Below, one piece after another: positions 41,318 to 50,300 of a DNA stretch of 64,000 nt. A program made the translations under genes and the position numbers. This DNA comes from Alphaproteobacteria bacterium (GTDB taxonomy: Bacteria > Pseudomonadota > Alphaproteobacteria > Caulobacterales > Aquidulcibacteraceae): assembly GCA_027485915.1 (NCBI GenBank), contig JAIXQA010000055.1:1-64000 (forward strand). Direction: 5' to 3'. Below the pieces are notes generated by a model. It saw nothing but the letters and a program-made list of their open reading frames with translations. It was not told the origin of the DNA and made no database searches. Within the stretch, counting starts at the first letter, position 1, and every line of letters starts with the position of its first letter.

Positions 41318-42324
41318 GCGTCAACCCGGAAATGTTCAAACGGGTCGCGGCCTTCAAATTGTTGGAAGCCCAGCGCATCAAAGGCCTTCACCATATGCGG
41401 TGGTAGGTCTGCCGTCACGCTTAAAATCCCGCCCTTAGGATGTGGGATTCGGATCGCGCGGGCATGGAGATGCAATTGCTCACTCAAGCCACCAATGGGT
41501 TCGCGGTCACACACATATTTCGGGTCGCCAGCGATCGCATAGCCCATTTCGGCCATGTGAAAGCGCAATTGGTGGGTGCGGCCTGTTACGGGCTTTAGCG
41601 CCACCCACGACGCCTTGGTCCCGGCATTTGAGATGACGTGATAATCGGTGATGGCAAACACGGCATTAGGCTCACCATGGGCCGCGCGGCGCATCAACTC
41701 ATTATCCGGGTTTTTGGCGCTGCCTGCCTTGATCATCCAGCCCCGCACTTCGCCTGACAATGGGTGAGGTGTGCCTAAGCAGATGGCCCAATACACTTTT
41801 GTGGTTTTGCGACCCGCAAAAGCCTTGGACAATTTGGCGGTAGCGGCTGGATTACGCCCAAAGATCAAAACGCCGGAAGTATCCTTATCCAGGCGGTGAC
41901 AGAGTTTCGGCTTGCCATGTTCGTCTACAGCAAAAATCTCCATCATCTTGTCGAGATGCTTGGTCATGCCCGTGCCGCCTTGCACGGCAATGCCCGGAGG
42001 CTTGTTTAAAACGATGACATCCTCATCCTCATGAATCACCATATCGCGCAGCCAACGTTCATCCTCCGGGCTAAGGCGAACACGGATAACGCCATCATCC
42101 TTCTTCTCTGGAATAACAATCTCTTGTGGCGCGGTCACTTCTGCACCGGGGCTGAGGCGGTCGCCTGCCTTTTTGGCGCGGACGCCATCGATGCGGATTT
42201 GACCCTTGCGGATCATTTGTTCGATCCGCCCTTGGGTCAGGGTCGTAAACTTGCGGCGCAGGAACCGATCGAGGCGAACTTCGCCATCGGTTTCGCGAAC
42301 GGGGAGGGTAATGGGAGAGGACAT
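41314..42324 (-). CDS. RluC/RluD-type pseudouridine synthase
   Basis: A 336-residue RNA pseudouridine synthase. An S4 RNA-binding domain (about 15-75, RLDRFLRRKFTTLTQGRIEQM) precedes the catalytic domain. The catalytic motif is LCHRLDKDTSGVLIFGR with its aspartate, and GRTHQLRFHMAEMGYAIAGD follows. RluC in E. coli modifies three uridines of 23S rRNA; the target here is inferred. It lies nine bases after crcB and overlaps the HAD gene, forming a leftward operon. Confidence 0.9.
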   Translation of the reverse strand: MSSPITLPVRETDGEVRLDRFLRRKFTTLTQGRIEQMIRKGQIRIDGVRAKKAGDRLSPGAEVTAPQEIVIPEKKDDGVIRVRLSPEDERWLRDMVIHEDEDVIVLNKPPGIAVQGGTGMTKHLDKMMEIFAVDEHGKPKLCHRLDKDTSGVLIFGRNPAATAKLSKAFAGRKTTKVYWAICLGTPHPLSGEVRGWMIKAGSAKNPDNELMRRAAHGEPNAVFAITDYHVISNAGTKASWVALKPVTGRTHQLRFHMAEMGYAIAGDPKYVCDREPIGGLSEQLHLHARAIRIPHPKGGILSVTADLPPHMVKAFDALGFQQFEGRDPFEHFRVDA

Positions 42325-42333
42325 AGCGCTCTC

Positions 42334-42720
42334 TTACCCGTTTAGCCGCCCAAGTGCCATGCCTGCAAACAGGGCTGCGATTGAGACGACAACCGACGTG
42401 AGACTATAAAGCCCCGCTTGGCTCCATTGACCCGTCTCAATCATACGAGCACTTTCGAATGAGAAAGCAGAAAAAGTGGTGAAACCGCCTAGAATTCCGG
42501 TTGCCAAAAACGCCCGCCAATTCTCCGCGCCCACACTCATGGCCCCACCACGCATTAAGGAGGCCATCACAAGACCCATGGCAAAGCTGCCGAGGATATT
42601 GACCCCTAAAGTGCCCCAGGGCCAAGCGGTACCCAGCCAGCGCGCAGCAGCCAAGCCAAAGACCCAGCGGCCAACCGCCCCCAGACCACCCCCTAAAAAT
42701 ACCAATATCGCTTGCATCAT
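42334..42720 (-). CDS. crcB: Fluoride ion channel CrcB (Fluc)
   Basis: A 128-residue, four-helix membrane protein that exports fluoride. GGGLGAVGRWVFG near the start, GTLGVNILGSFAMGLV with the conserved Asn, and GILGGFTTFSAFSFE, the pore Phe-box segment, are diagnostic. The frame continues upstream to 43035 but that part is a shadow of the next gene. No fluoride riboswitch is recognisable in the 43 bases before it. Confidence 0.93.
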   Translation of the reverse strand: MMQAILVFLGGGLGAVGRWVFGLAAARWLGTAWPWGTLGVNILGSFAMGLVMASLMRGGAMSVGAENWRAFLATGILGGFTTFSAFSFESARMIETGQWSQAGLYSLTSVVVSIAALFAGMALGRLNG

Positions 42721-42763
42721 GGCGCTATATGGCGGTGGTGCGGTGTAAAAAACAAGCGTAGGC

Positions 42764-44236
42764 TTATTGCTTGGGAATTCCAGGCCCATCATCACGGGGC
42801 AGGCACGATAAGCCGTATTGGGCCTGTGGGGTGCCAGGCTTGCACAAGGGCAGAGGATTGCTGCCGAGGGGATAACGGCCCGGTGCGGCATCTTTAGGCA
42901 CCGGCACAGGCATCGGCTTTGCCAAGCGGGGCGACCGGCCTTCAATTGGGTCCCAGTCAGGACATTTGCCGTCGCGCTGGCGATTGATTTGCGCGCATTC
43001 TCCGGTGCGGGCCATTTTGGCAAGTAAACCACCACCTTCGCCGGTCGGGAATTCGGTTTTTACGCCCGGGCCGCCGGGCCTGCGCGGCAGGATGCCTGTC
43101 GGCCCACTTGGCACGGCCGAACTCAATCCGCCACTTCCAGCTTGGCCGCCGCCACCTCCAGCAAAGGATCCGCCAAGCGAAGTCACGCCACCTGAGTTAC
43201 CCGTACCGGCCTGAGCATTTGCTTGTGCGACCGCGCCGCCGCCATTGGTACCACCCGCTGACGCAGCATTGCTGGCACTAGATTCCGCGGCAGATTGCGC
43301 TTCGGGTACACGCAGATCAGTAGCCCGTATCTGGGGAACTTGAACTTTGGGAAGCGCGACCTGCGCTTTGGGCAAGGTGAGGGGCGCTGCTTGGGTCGGG
43401 GTTGCCGTGATCGGCCGGTTAGGCAAATTTCGCAGGTTTGGCGCAGCAGCAGGGGCCAAGCTTGGTAAGGGGCCCGGTTGATAAGGGGGTGGCTCCTCTT
43501 CCTCTACGGCATCTGGCACGCGCAGGTTTGGGGGAGCTTGCACCATGGGTGCATTTGTAGCCTTCAACCTCTGTCCTTTGAGCTGGAGTGCTTCAGCTTC
43601 TGGCTGAATTAAAATCGGCGCGGCAGGTCGAAGGGTCACCGGCTTGGGCAGCGGGGCAGGGATCGGCTGAAAAGGAATAGGTGGCGCTTCTTCCACAGGC
43701 GCAGCGGCAATATCGGGCTGTGGATTATCAGCTTGTGACAGGACGGGTGGGGCTTTAGACACCTCTGGCGCGACTTGCTTTGCAGGGGGAGGCGGCGGCA
43801 CGGGCGGAACCTCGGCAGGTGTTGCAAGCGCTTTCTCAGCCACTGGCGGTGGTGGCTGCATCGTTTCCGCGGGTGGTTCGACCAATTGTTGTGATTGGTC
43901 TGGCAGCGGCACGACAGGCGTTGGGTTTGTCTCAGATGGAACAGGCGTGGGCTGAGCAGCGTTAGTGGTCTGCGGCAGCGTGACAATGTCAACATTTTCC
44001 AGCAAATTTGGCTCAAGGATCGGGCTGGTTGCCGTCAGGATCAAAGCCGAAAGCACCAGATGGATCGTTCCAACAGTCGCGATCGTCCAGAAGTGGGGAC
44101 GCGAGGGCCCCAAATCCGAAATCACAATTGGTCCGAGATCGTTGGTACGCAAGCTGTTCCCTCGACTTTGCCCAGCCTTTTGCCCAACTTTGCTAGCCCT
44201 AGGCCAGCTTGGGCAATGGTTCTGGTTGAACGCCAT
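42764..44236 (-). CDS. Proline-rich membrane-anchored protein with CAQI...CP cysteine module
   Basis: A 490-residue protein with a cytoplasmic N-terminus, a single helix at about 49-70 (WTIATVGTIHLVLSALILT) and a very long Pro/Ala/Gln-rich region to about residue 320. A Gly/Ser-rich stretch comes next (SLGGSFAGGGGGQAGSGG), then a C-terminal domain with four cysteines: ECAQIN, GKCPDWDP, PLCKPG and LSCLP. The layout is like TonB or TolA-type energy transducers, but the C-terminal domain is not theirs. The same cysteine pattern ends the protein at 13080-13904. It is the first gene of a leftward run with crcB, the RluC-type gene and the HAD gene. Confidence 0.72.
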   Translation of the reverse strand: MAFNQNHCPSWPRASKVGQKAGQSRGNSLRTNDLGPIVISDLGPSRPHFWTIATVGTIHLVLSALILTATSPILEPNLLENVDIVTLPQTTNAAQPTPVPSETNPTPVVPLPDQSQQLVEPPAETMQPPPPVAEKALATPAEVPPVPPPPPAKQVAPEVSKAPPVLSQADNPQPDIAAAPVEEAPPIPFQPIPAPLPKPVTLRPAAPILIQPEAEALQLKGQRLKATNAPMVQAPPNLRVPDAVEEEEPPPYQPGPLPSLAPAAAPNLRNLPNRPITATPTQAAPLTLPKAQVALPKVQVPQIRATDLRVPEAQSAAESSASNAASAGGTNGGGAVAQANAQAGTGNSGGVTSLGGSFAGGGGGQAGSGGLSSAVPSGPTGILPRRPGGPGVKTEFPTGEGGGLLAKMARTGECAQINRQRDGKCPDWDPIEGRSPRLAKPMPVPVPKDAAPGRYPLGSNPLPLCKPGTPQAQYGLSCLPRDDGPGIPKQ

Positions 44237-44442
44237 TTAGAGCCAATTCGTTCATGCATCATGAGCGAAGTCGCGCCTTCATAGCATCTGTTGCCCAATA
44301 CGGACAAAACAGGACCGATTAAAGGCAAAAGGCGCAGTGATTTTGCCGCAATGCTGCAATGCTGCAGGTTAGAACCTGTGCGTGATCTTGACCAAATCGG
44401 CCTTACTGCCTAGCCCAGACAAGCTGCAGGCAGGGGGGGAAT

Positions 44443-45723
44443 ATGCGTGTATTGCTAGTAGGCTCTGGTGGGCGGGAACATGCCCTTGCCCTGGCCTTGA
44501 ACAATAGCCCGTCGGTGACTTTTCTGCTGGTTGCGCCGGGCAATCCCGGTATTGCGGCGATTACCCGCGTCGCCCCCGTAAGCGCCGAAGATGTAACCTC
44601 CTTGGTGAGTTTAGCTGTCTCCGAGCGCATTGATCTGGTTGTTGTCGGGCCCGAAGTCGCCTTGGCAGCAGGGCTTGCCGATGCGTTGGCGCAAAAGAAT
44701 ATTGCTTGCTTTGGTCCAACCAAAGCCGCCGCACAGTTGGAAAGCTCGAAAGCTTTCACCAAGACCTTGTGCGAGGCTAAAGGCATTCCAACGGCCGCTT
44801 TTGCCACGTTCGATTCTGCAGATGAGGCTGTCGCTTATTTAGGCACAATCCAAGCCCCTTATGTCATCAAGGCCGATGGCTTAGCTGCTGGCAAAGGTGT
44901 GGTCATCGCACCTGATTTTCAGACCGCGAAAGAAGCCATCCATGAAATGGCTGATGGTCGTTTTGGCAACGCGGGAGCGCGCCTCGTCATCGAAGAATTC
45001 ATGACGGGCGAGGAAGTTTCTTTTTTCGCCTTGTGCGACGGCAAGCAGGCAATTTATCTGGGCTCGGCCCAAGATCATAAGCGTGCCTTTGATGGCGAGC
45101 GCGGGCCCAATACAGGTGGAATGGGGGCTTATTCGCCGACTAGTCACGCCACGCCTGAGTTCGTTCACGATATTATGGCACGCTTTGTCGAACCCACGCT
45201 TGCCGCCATGGAGAAATTGGGCATGCCCTTTTGTGGCGTGCTCTATGCTGGGTTGATGCTGACCCCAACTGGGCCGAAGCTTGTGGAATACAATGTGCGC
45301 TTTGGTGATCCTGAGTGCCAAGTTCTGATGGCACGCTTTGAAGGCGATTTAGCGCGTCTTTTGGCGGCCTGTGCGCAGGGCAAATTGGGAGCTGCCCCGG
45401 CTTTTCGCTTGTCAGATCAGAATGCTGCTTTGGTGGTGATGGCTGCACAAGGCTATCCGGATGACCCCATAAAGGGCTCTGAAATTCGTGGGGAAGCTAG
45501 GGCTCAAACTGTTCCTCATGGCGTGCTCCTCCATGCCGGCACGCGGCGCGATGAAGATGGGAAGCTGCGGGCAGCTGGGGGCCGCGTTCTCAACGCCATC
45601 GGCCTAGGGCCCACATTGCACCAAGCGGTTGATCGCGCTTACCAAGTCGTGGATGCTATTGATTGGCCTATGGGATTCCATCGCCGCGATATTGGTTGGC
45701 GTGAACTCAATCGAGACCAATAA
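44443..45723 (+). CDS. purD: Phosphoribosylamine-glycine ligase
   Basis: A 426-residue ATP-grasp enzyme, second step of purine synthesis, joining phosphoribosylamine and glycine. RVLLVGSGGREHALALAL at the N-terminus, IKADGLAAGKGVVIA in the ATP-grasp domain, GPNTGGMGAYSPT, and GLMLTPTGPKLVEYNVRFGDPE with the metal ligands are all present. A run of seven G just before ATG 44443 serves as ribosome binding site. Confidence 0.97.
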   Translation: MRVLLVGSGGREHALALALNNSPSVTFLLVAPGNPGIAAITRVAPVSAEDVTSLVSLAVSERIDLVVVGPEVALAAGLADALAQKNIACFGPTKAAAQLESSKAFTKTLCEAKGIPTAAFATFDSADEAVAYLGTIQAPYVIKADGLAAGKGVVIAPDFQTAKEAIHEMADGRFGNAGARLVIEEFMTGEEVSFFALCDGKQAIYLGSAQDHKRAFDGERGPNTGGMGAYSPTSHATPEFVHDIMARFVEPTLAAMEKLGMPFCGVLYAGLMLTPTGPKLVEYNVRFGDPECQVLMARFEGDLARLLAACAQGKLGAAPAFRLSDQNAALVVMAAQGYPDDPIKGSEIRGEARAQTVPHGVLLHAGTRRDEDGKLRAAGGRVLNAIGLGPTLHQAVDRAYQVVDAIDWPMGFHRRDIGWRELNRDQ

Positions 45724-45835
45724 GGATATGACTTCCTTGGCTTTGTCAGCTGGCTGGAAAAAAGCCTTCCCCTGTGCGGCAAGCAGGTTAAAGTTTACCA
45801 GAACAACAATAATCATCACCTAGGGAGCCATCATC

Positions 45836-46909
45836 ATGAGCGACGCTGAATCTGAAATCTTCAGTGGCACCAAGCCCGTTGATCCACGCTATCAGCTCGA
45901 TGAGGTGGCGCTTCACGCTTGGATGGAAGCCCATGTCGAGGGCTTCTCAGGCCCAATGGAAATTCGCCAGTTCAAAGGTGGCCAATCAAACCCCACGTAC
46001 CAAATTGTGACGCCCAAGCAGAACTACGTCCTGCGTCGCAAGCCGCCGGGTAAGCTTTTGCCATCGGCTCATGCTGTAGACCGCGAGTTCCGGGTCATTT
46101 CGGCGCTTTATCCCACGGGCTTTCCGGTCGCCAAGCCATTTGGTTTGTGCATGGATGAAAGCGTGATTGGCACGATTTTCTACATCATGGATTCGGTGGA
46201 TGGCCGCATTTTGTGGGATGGCTCTCTGCCCGATAGCAGCCCCGCAGAGCGGACGGCGATTTACGAGGCCAAGATCGCGACTTTGGCCGCTTTGCACGCC
46301 ACCGACTATAAAGCGGTAGGACTGGAGGATTTTGGCAAGGCTGGTTCATATTTTGCCCGCCAGATCAGTCGTTGGACCAAGCAATATCAATTGTCAGAAA
46401 CCATCAAGATCCCTGAAATGGACCGTTTGATTGAATGGTTGCCTACCAGTGTGCCTGATGGGGAGACCACCAGCATTGTGCATGGTGATTTCCGTCTCGA
46501 TAATATGATCCTGCACCCTACCGAGCCGCGTGTCCTCGCGGTGCTAGATTGGGAATTGTCGACTTTGGGCGACCCACTTGGCGATTTTACCTATCATTTG
46601 ATGAATTGGGTGATGCCCTCGGGACAACGCTCCGGGCTTGCAGGGCTTGACCTGGAAGCGCTGGGTATCCCTTCGATGGAGCGCTATATTGAGCTTTATT
46701 GTCAGGGAACTGGTCGCAAAGGCATTGAGAATATCGACTGGTACTTTGCCTATAATATGTTCCGTTTGGCAGGAATTATACAGGGCATTGTTGGCAGGGT
46801 ACGGGATGGAACCGCCGCGAGTGCTCATGCGCAGGATAATGCAGATCGGGTGCGGCCCCTCGCTTTGGCTGCTTATGGCTTTGCGCTCAAGGCGGGCATG
46901 ACGCCCTAA
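45836..46909 (+). CDS. APH/ACAD10-type phosphotransferase
   Basis: A 357-residue kinase-fold protein of the aminoglycoside phosphotransferase superfamily, in the branch that accompanies acyl-CoA dehydrogenases. The catalytic loop is VHGDFRLDNMILHP (Asp and Asn conserved), and the metal Asp lies in VLAVLDWELSTLGDPLGDF. FKGGQSNPTYQIVTP is the glycine-rich ATP loop and YVLRRKPPGKLLPSAH the lysine region. The role may be phosphorylation of a hydroxyacyl-CoA or another metabolite; no acyl-CoA gene is adjacent here. AGGGAG precedes the start. Confidence 0.88.
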   Translation: MSDAESEIFSGTKPVDPRYQLDEVALHAWMEAHVEGFSGPMEIRQFKGGQSNPTYQIVTPKQNYVLRRKPPGKLLPSAHAVDREFRVISALYPTGFPVAKPFGLCMDESVIGTIFYIMDSVDGRILWDGSLPDSSPAERTAIYEAKIATLAALHATDYKAVGLEDFGKAGSYFARQISRWTKQYQLSETIKIPEMDRLIEWLPTSVPDGETTSIVHGDFRLDNMILHPTEPRVLAVLDWELSTLGDPLGDFTYHLMNWVMPSGQRSGLAGLDLEALGIPSMERYIELYCQGTGRKGIENIDWYFAYNMFRLAGIIQGIVGRVRDGTAASAHAQDNADRVRPLALAAYGFALKAGMTP

Positions 46910-47046
46910 GCCGTGACGCGGTCGACATCTGCTTCCTTGCAATATTTGACACTTGATACGCGGAATTCTCAAGTTTTCGTCATATGGTTAAACCTTATTT
47001 TATCGAATGGGCTTTAGCATTTCGCCCAGTGTAATTTGGGTGTGTG

Positions 47047-47952
47047 ATGTCCTCTGTCCGAAAACTGACTGAAACAAAGGCGCAGGACTTTGCGAACAAG
47101 CGCATTCTCTTGGTCGATGATCACACTCATGTTAGGACTATTTTTACAAGCATCCTCAATGGCCTAGGTATGTTTCGGCTTACGACCGCAGATCGTGCAG
47201 ACCGTGCCTTATCGACGCTTCAAGCCGAGCCGGTTGACCTTGTCATTACAGATTTCAACATGCCGGGCCTATCCGGGATTGGGCTTGCCCAGCGCATCCG
47301 TCAAGAAATTCGTTCAAAGAATCCACGTTTCAATCCCTCTATCCCGATAATCATGGTCACGAGCTTTGGCACCAAGAAGTGCCTGATTGCAGCACGCGAC
47401 GCGGGCGTAGATGAGTTTTTGGCCAAGCCCTTCACGACGTTGGCCGTTGCCGAACGCATTGATTCAGCCGTGAATATGCAGCGTCCCTTCATCGTTTCAG
47501 ACAATTATATCGGCCCATGTCGGCGCAGAAAAGTGGACCCAATTCTATCGGGTTTGAAGCGCCGTGAAGCGGATCGGATTGCTGTCGTTCATGACTTTGA
47601 TCTTGAGCGCAATTTGATGCAGGGCGACGCACAAGTTCTGATCAATATTGCCGGCTATGACGGGGTGGAGGAAACCTCGACAGAAGCCATCACGCGGATC
47701 GGTGAAATAACGGCCGCCAGAGCACAAAAAATTCGCGATGGTTTGTTGGAGCGGGCGGCCATGTCTCTGCTCAAATATGTGGCGCTCGCAACCGCCCTAG
47801 GCAAGCTGGAAGCCGATATGGTGGAAATGCACGGTTATGCTGTGAAGCAATTGCTAGACTTGGCTGGTAAAGACCTCAATCTCTCCAACCAAGTGGTGGA
47901 CTCCCTCGAGCGCGCAGTCGCCAAGCGCACGCGTCTGCGCGATGTTGCTTAA
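47047..47952 (+). CDS. Response regulator with CheY receiver and helical C-terminal region
   Basis: A 301-residue protein. The receiver domain (about 18-140) has acidic pair D24-D25, phospho-acceptor D69 in VITDFNMPG, and the conserved Lys in FLAKPF. The C-terminal half (about 150-301) has no domain I recognise; it includes EETSTEAITRIGEITAARAQ and ends with long helices (AVAKRTRLRDVA). It may act as a non-DNA-binding regulator. The start may be ATG 47047 or the GTG just before it. The next gene, a CorA-like transporter, begins 84 bases later. Confidence 0.83.
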   Translation: MSSVRKLTETKAQDFANKRILLVDDHTHVRTIFTSILNGLGMFRLTTADRADRALSTLQAEPVDLVITDFNMPGLSGIGLAQRIRQEIRSKNPRFNPSIPIIMVTSFGTKKCLIAARDAGVDEFLAKPFTTLAVAERIDSAVNMQRPFIVSDNYIGPCRRRKVDPILSGLKRREADRIAVVHDFDLERNLMQGDAQVLINIAGYDGVEETSTEAITRIGEITAARAQKIRDGLLERAAMSLLKYVALATALGKLEADMVEMHGYAVKQLLDLAGKDLNLSNQVVDSLERAVAKRTRLRDVA

Positions 47953-48036
47953 TTTAGTACACATCGTGTGCGGCCACACACGCTTGATCAAGTTCGGAAT
48001 TTGGCATCGTGGCAAAATGGGCTAGAGCTTGTCGAC

Positions 48037-49032
48037 ATGACACTCAGCATTTTGACCCGTCAGGCCAAAGGGCCTGTGACTCTTCCTCAGCCCAGTACCG
48101 CAGACCTGGCGGCACCTGATGTCATTTGGATTGATCTATTAGATCCTACGCGCGAGGAAGAGCGCTTGGTTGAGCAAGCCTTTGGTATCGATGCGCCTTC
48201 TGAAACCGAACGTGCGGCTTTGGAGGAATCTGCCCGTTTCTATCTGGAGAATGACGTGATGGTCTTGCATGCCACAGTGGTGGCACGCGCCAAGCCTGAA
48301 GCCGAGGCCGACCCGCCAGCGAAGCTTCCCGCCATTGCCCATAAGCGGGAGATCGTGAGCTTCTTCCTCACAAAGACAGCTCTAATCACGGTTCGAACCT
48401 GCCCTTTGCGTGCTTTTGAAGCCAACGAAGGGCGGGCATCGGCAGATTTGGCCGAAGTCGAGACCGGGCCGGATGTCTTGCTTGCCTTAATCGAGAGCTT
48501 GGTTGAACGCGTTGCAGACTTCTTGAGTGCCAGTGCGCAGGAACTGGAAGACCTTAATCTACGAGTCCTGGTCAGCCGCCGGACAATTCGGCTGGAGACC
48601 ATCTTAAAGCGCTTAGGCCAATTGGGGGCAGGGGCTAGCCAATCACGCGATTCCCTATCGAGCTTGTCTCGTCTATCACGCTTCGTCTTAGCCCATGGGG
48701 GTGCTTGGGCGGTACCTAAAGAACGTTTAACCCTGTTGGCCACCGATGTGGAAACACTTCAGCGTCAGGCGGAAGCCTTGACCAATGATTTGACCTTTTT
48801 CCTAGATGCCACTTTGGGTCTGGTCAGTGCGCGGCAGAACGAGACTTTAAAGGCAATGGCCGTCGTCACACTTCTGTTTGCGCCACCAACCTTACTCGCG
48901 TCTGCCTTCGGCATGAATTTTGAGCATATGACCATCTTTGCCGACCCTTACGGGCCGTTCTGGGCGGCGGGCCTGATGGTGGCGTCGTCGGTCGTGATCT
49001 TTTCAATCGCACGACTGGGCAAATGGCTTTAG
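48037..49032 (+). CDS. CorA-family divalent cation transporter
   Basis: A 331-residue CorA-like protein. The N-terminal cytosolic funnel begins about residue 20 (PDVIWIDLLDPTREEERLVE), a long helix reaches the membrane, and the first membrane helix ends in the pore signature GMNFEHM, which keeps the family Gly-Met-Asn. The second helix, GLMVASSVVIFSIARLG, ends near the C-terminus. It may carry magnesium, cobalt or zinc. ATG 48037 is preferred to GTG 47968 because it leads straight into conserved residues; the ribosome binding site is weak. Confidence 0.88.
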   Translation: MTLSILTRQAKGPVTLPQPSTADLAAPDVIWIDLLDPTREEERLVEQAFGIDAPSETERAALEESARFYLENDVMVLHATVVARAKPEAEADPPAKLPAIAHKREIVSFFLTKTALITVRTCPLRAFEANEGRASADLAEVETGPDVLLALIESLVERVADFLSASAQELEDLNLRVLVSRRTIRLETILKRLGQLGAGASQSRDSLSSLSRLSRFVLAHGGAWAVPKERLTLLATDVETLQRQAEALTNDLTFFLDATLGLVSARQNETLKAMAVVTLLFAPPTLLASAFGMNFEHMTIFADPYGPFWAAGLMVASSVVIFSIARLGKWL

Positions 49033-49051
49033 GCCAAAAAGGCGCTTTCGC

Positions 49052-49621
49052 TCAAAGCCAGCTGGGTACTTCAGATTCAAGACCGGCTAATTCATCAAGG
49101 TCGGTCCAAGTATAACCCACCACCGGGATTTGCCAGCCCTGCATCGAATCCCGCTTGTCGCCGGCAAGCTGACCCCCAATCGATTCATAAAAGGCCCGTG
49201 CCTTTTCATTGCCTTTGACGACCCACAAGCCGCCACTGAACATGCCACGCATCAAAAGCCAGCGGGAACATGCCAACATTAGCGCCCGACCCAGCCCACG
49301 TCCTTGGTGAGATGCCTTCACATAAATCTGATGAATCTCACCGTCGCCCAAGATTTCTGCGGCATGACCAGAGGCCGCGCCGCAGGTAGCATAGCCCAAA
49401 GCCTTACCATCTTCCGTTTCAGCAACGAAGATGCCGTGATCTAGATCGCCATCTTGGCGGATCAGTTCTGCCCGCCATGTGCGATACAGCCGCGGCAATG
49501 CTAACCCATCCAATACCGGTGTTGGCAGCAAGCCTGAATAGGTCTCGCGCCACGTCGTCTGCTGCAATTCAGCAATTGCAGGGGCATCACTTTGTTCGGC
49601 GCGGCGGATCATCAAGCTCAT
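49052..49621 (-). CDS. GNAT-family acetyltransferase
   Basis: A 189-residue acetyltransferase. MIRRAEQSDAPAIAELQQTTW with YSGLLP is a common GNAT start. The acetyl-CoA site is IYVKASHQGRGLGRALMLAC, a full Q-G-x-G-x-G motif, and GNEKARAFYESIGGQLAGD completes the fold. The protein substrate is unknown. The frame extends upstream to 49774 over the ECF promoter region, but the conserved part begins at ATG 49621 (or 49612). It diverges from the sigma-factor gene, with about 125 bases between the starts. Confidence 0.85.
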   Translation of the reverse strand: MSLMIRRAEQSDAPAIAELQQTTWRETYSGLLPTPVLDGLALPRLYRTWRAELIRQDGDLDHGIFVAETEDGKALGYATCGAASGHAAEILGDGEIHQIYVKASHQGRGLGRALMLACSRWLLMRGMFSGGLWVVKGNEKARAFYESIGGQLAGDKRDSMQGWQIPVVGYTWTDLDELAGLESEVPSWL

Positions 49622-49700
49622 ACAAGCAAGGTGGCGGAAATCTGAAAAAGCGCAAGCCTCACTTCTGCAATCATGGCAAGCACTTGGTGGGGATGCGTGT

Positions 49701-49724
49701 AACCATCCTATAGGTGGTCGCGTA
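49701..49724 (+). promoter_or_regulatory. Candidate ECF promoter of the sigma/anti-sigma pair
   Basis: AACC at 49701-49704, 16 bases, then CGTA at 49721-49724. This matches the general AAC...CGT spacing of ECF promoters. It ends 21 bases before the TTG start of the sigma gene, so the gene may activate itself, a usual arrangement for ECF factors. By-eye match only. Confidence 0.4.
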
Positions 49725-49745
49725 GTGCATTCTGGAGGGGCGATT

Positions 49746-50300
49746 TTGACACCAGACGAAACCCAGTTGCACACTTGGATGCTAGGCGCTCAAGCAGGCG
49801 ACCCAGTTGCCACACGCCGCTTGCTGGACGGATTGGCACCGCGACTGCGGGCCTTCTTTCGCAATAAGGGCGCGCGACCCGACGATGCCGAGGACTTGGT
49901 ACAAGAGACGCTGATCGCTATCTATACCAAACGGGCCATGTTTGATCCTGATCAGAAGCTTCTGGCTTGGACATATGCCATTGCGCGCTATCGCATGATT
50001 GATCGTTGGCGGCGTACCGGCAAGCGCGGTCTTGACCTGCCGATTGAAGACTTTGAACACGCCTTGGCAGCCGAAGAAGTTGAAGCAGGCGACCCCAGTC
50101 GTGACATCGCCCGCTTGTTGAGCGATCTGCCCGCAAAACAAAGGACCTCCATTGAGTTGGTAAAACTGCAAGAATTAAGCATCGCCGAAGCCTCTGCCCA
50201 GACTGGCTGGAGTGCATCGGATATTAAAATTTCCATCCATCGCGGCCTCAAGACGCTCATGCGTCTGGTTGGCACTTCAGCGACAGGGGACATATCATGA
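49746..50300 (+). CDS. ECF-family RNA polymerase sigma factor
   Basis: A 184-residue sigma-70 family factor with only regions 2 and 4. Region 2 shows RPDDAEDLVQETLIAIYTKR and LLAWTYAIARYRMIDRWRR. Region 4 shows LLSDLPAKQRTSIELVKLQEL and ASAQTGWSASDIKISIHRGLKTLMR. The TTG at 49746 is the best start: GGAGGGG stands a few bases before it, while the GTG at 49725 has none. The gene overlaps the NrsF-like gene by four bases (ATGA), the usual pairing for this ECF group. Confidence 0.93.
   Translation: MTPDETQLHTWMLGAQAGDPVATRRLLDGLAPRLRAFFRNKGARPDDAEDLVQETLIAIYTKRAMFDPDQKLLAWTYAIARYRMIDRWRRTGKRGLDLPIEDFEHALAAEEVEAGDPSRDIARLLSDLPAKQRTSIELVKLQELSIAEASAQTGWSASDIKISIHRGLKTLMRLVGTSATGDIS

Noticed and set aside
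42721-42763. Fluoride riboswitch before crcB
   Set aside because: The 43-base gap is too short and lacks the conserved riboswitch core.
42721-43035. N-terminal extension of CrcB
   Set aside because: CrcB homology starts at the double ATG (42715-42720); the rest overlaps the Pro-rich gene in another frame.
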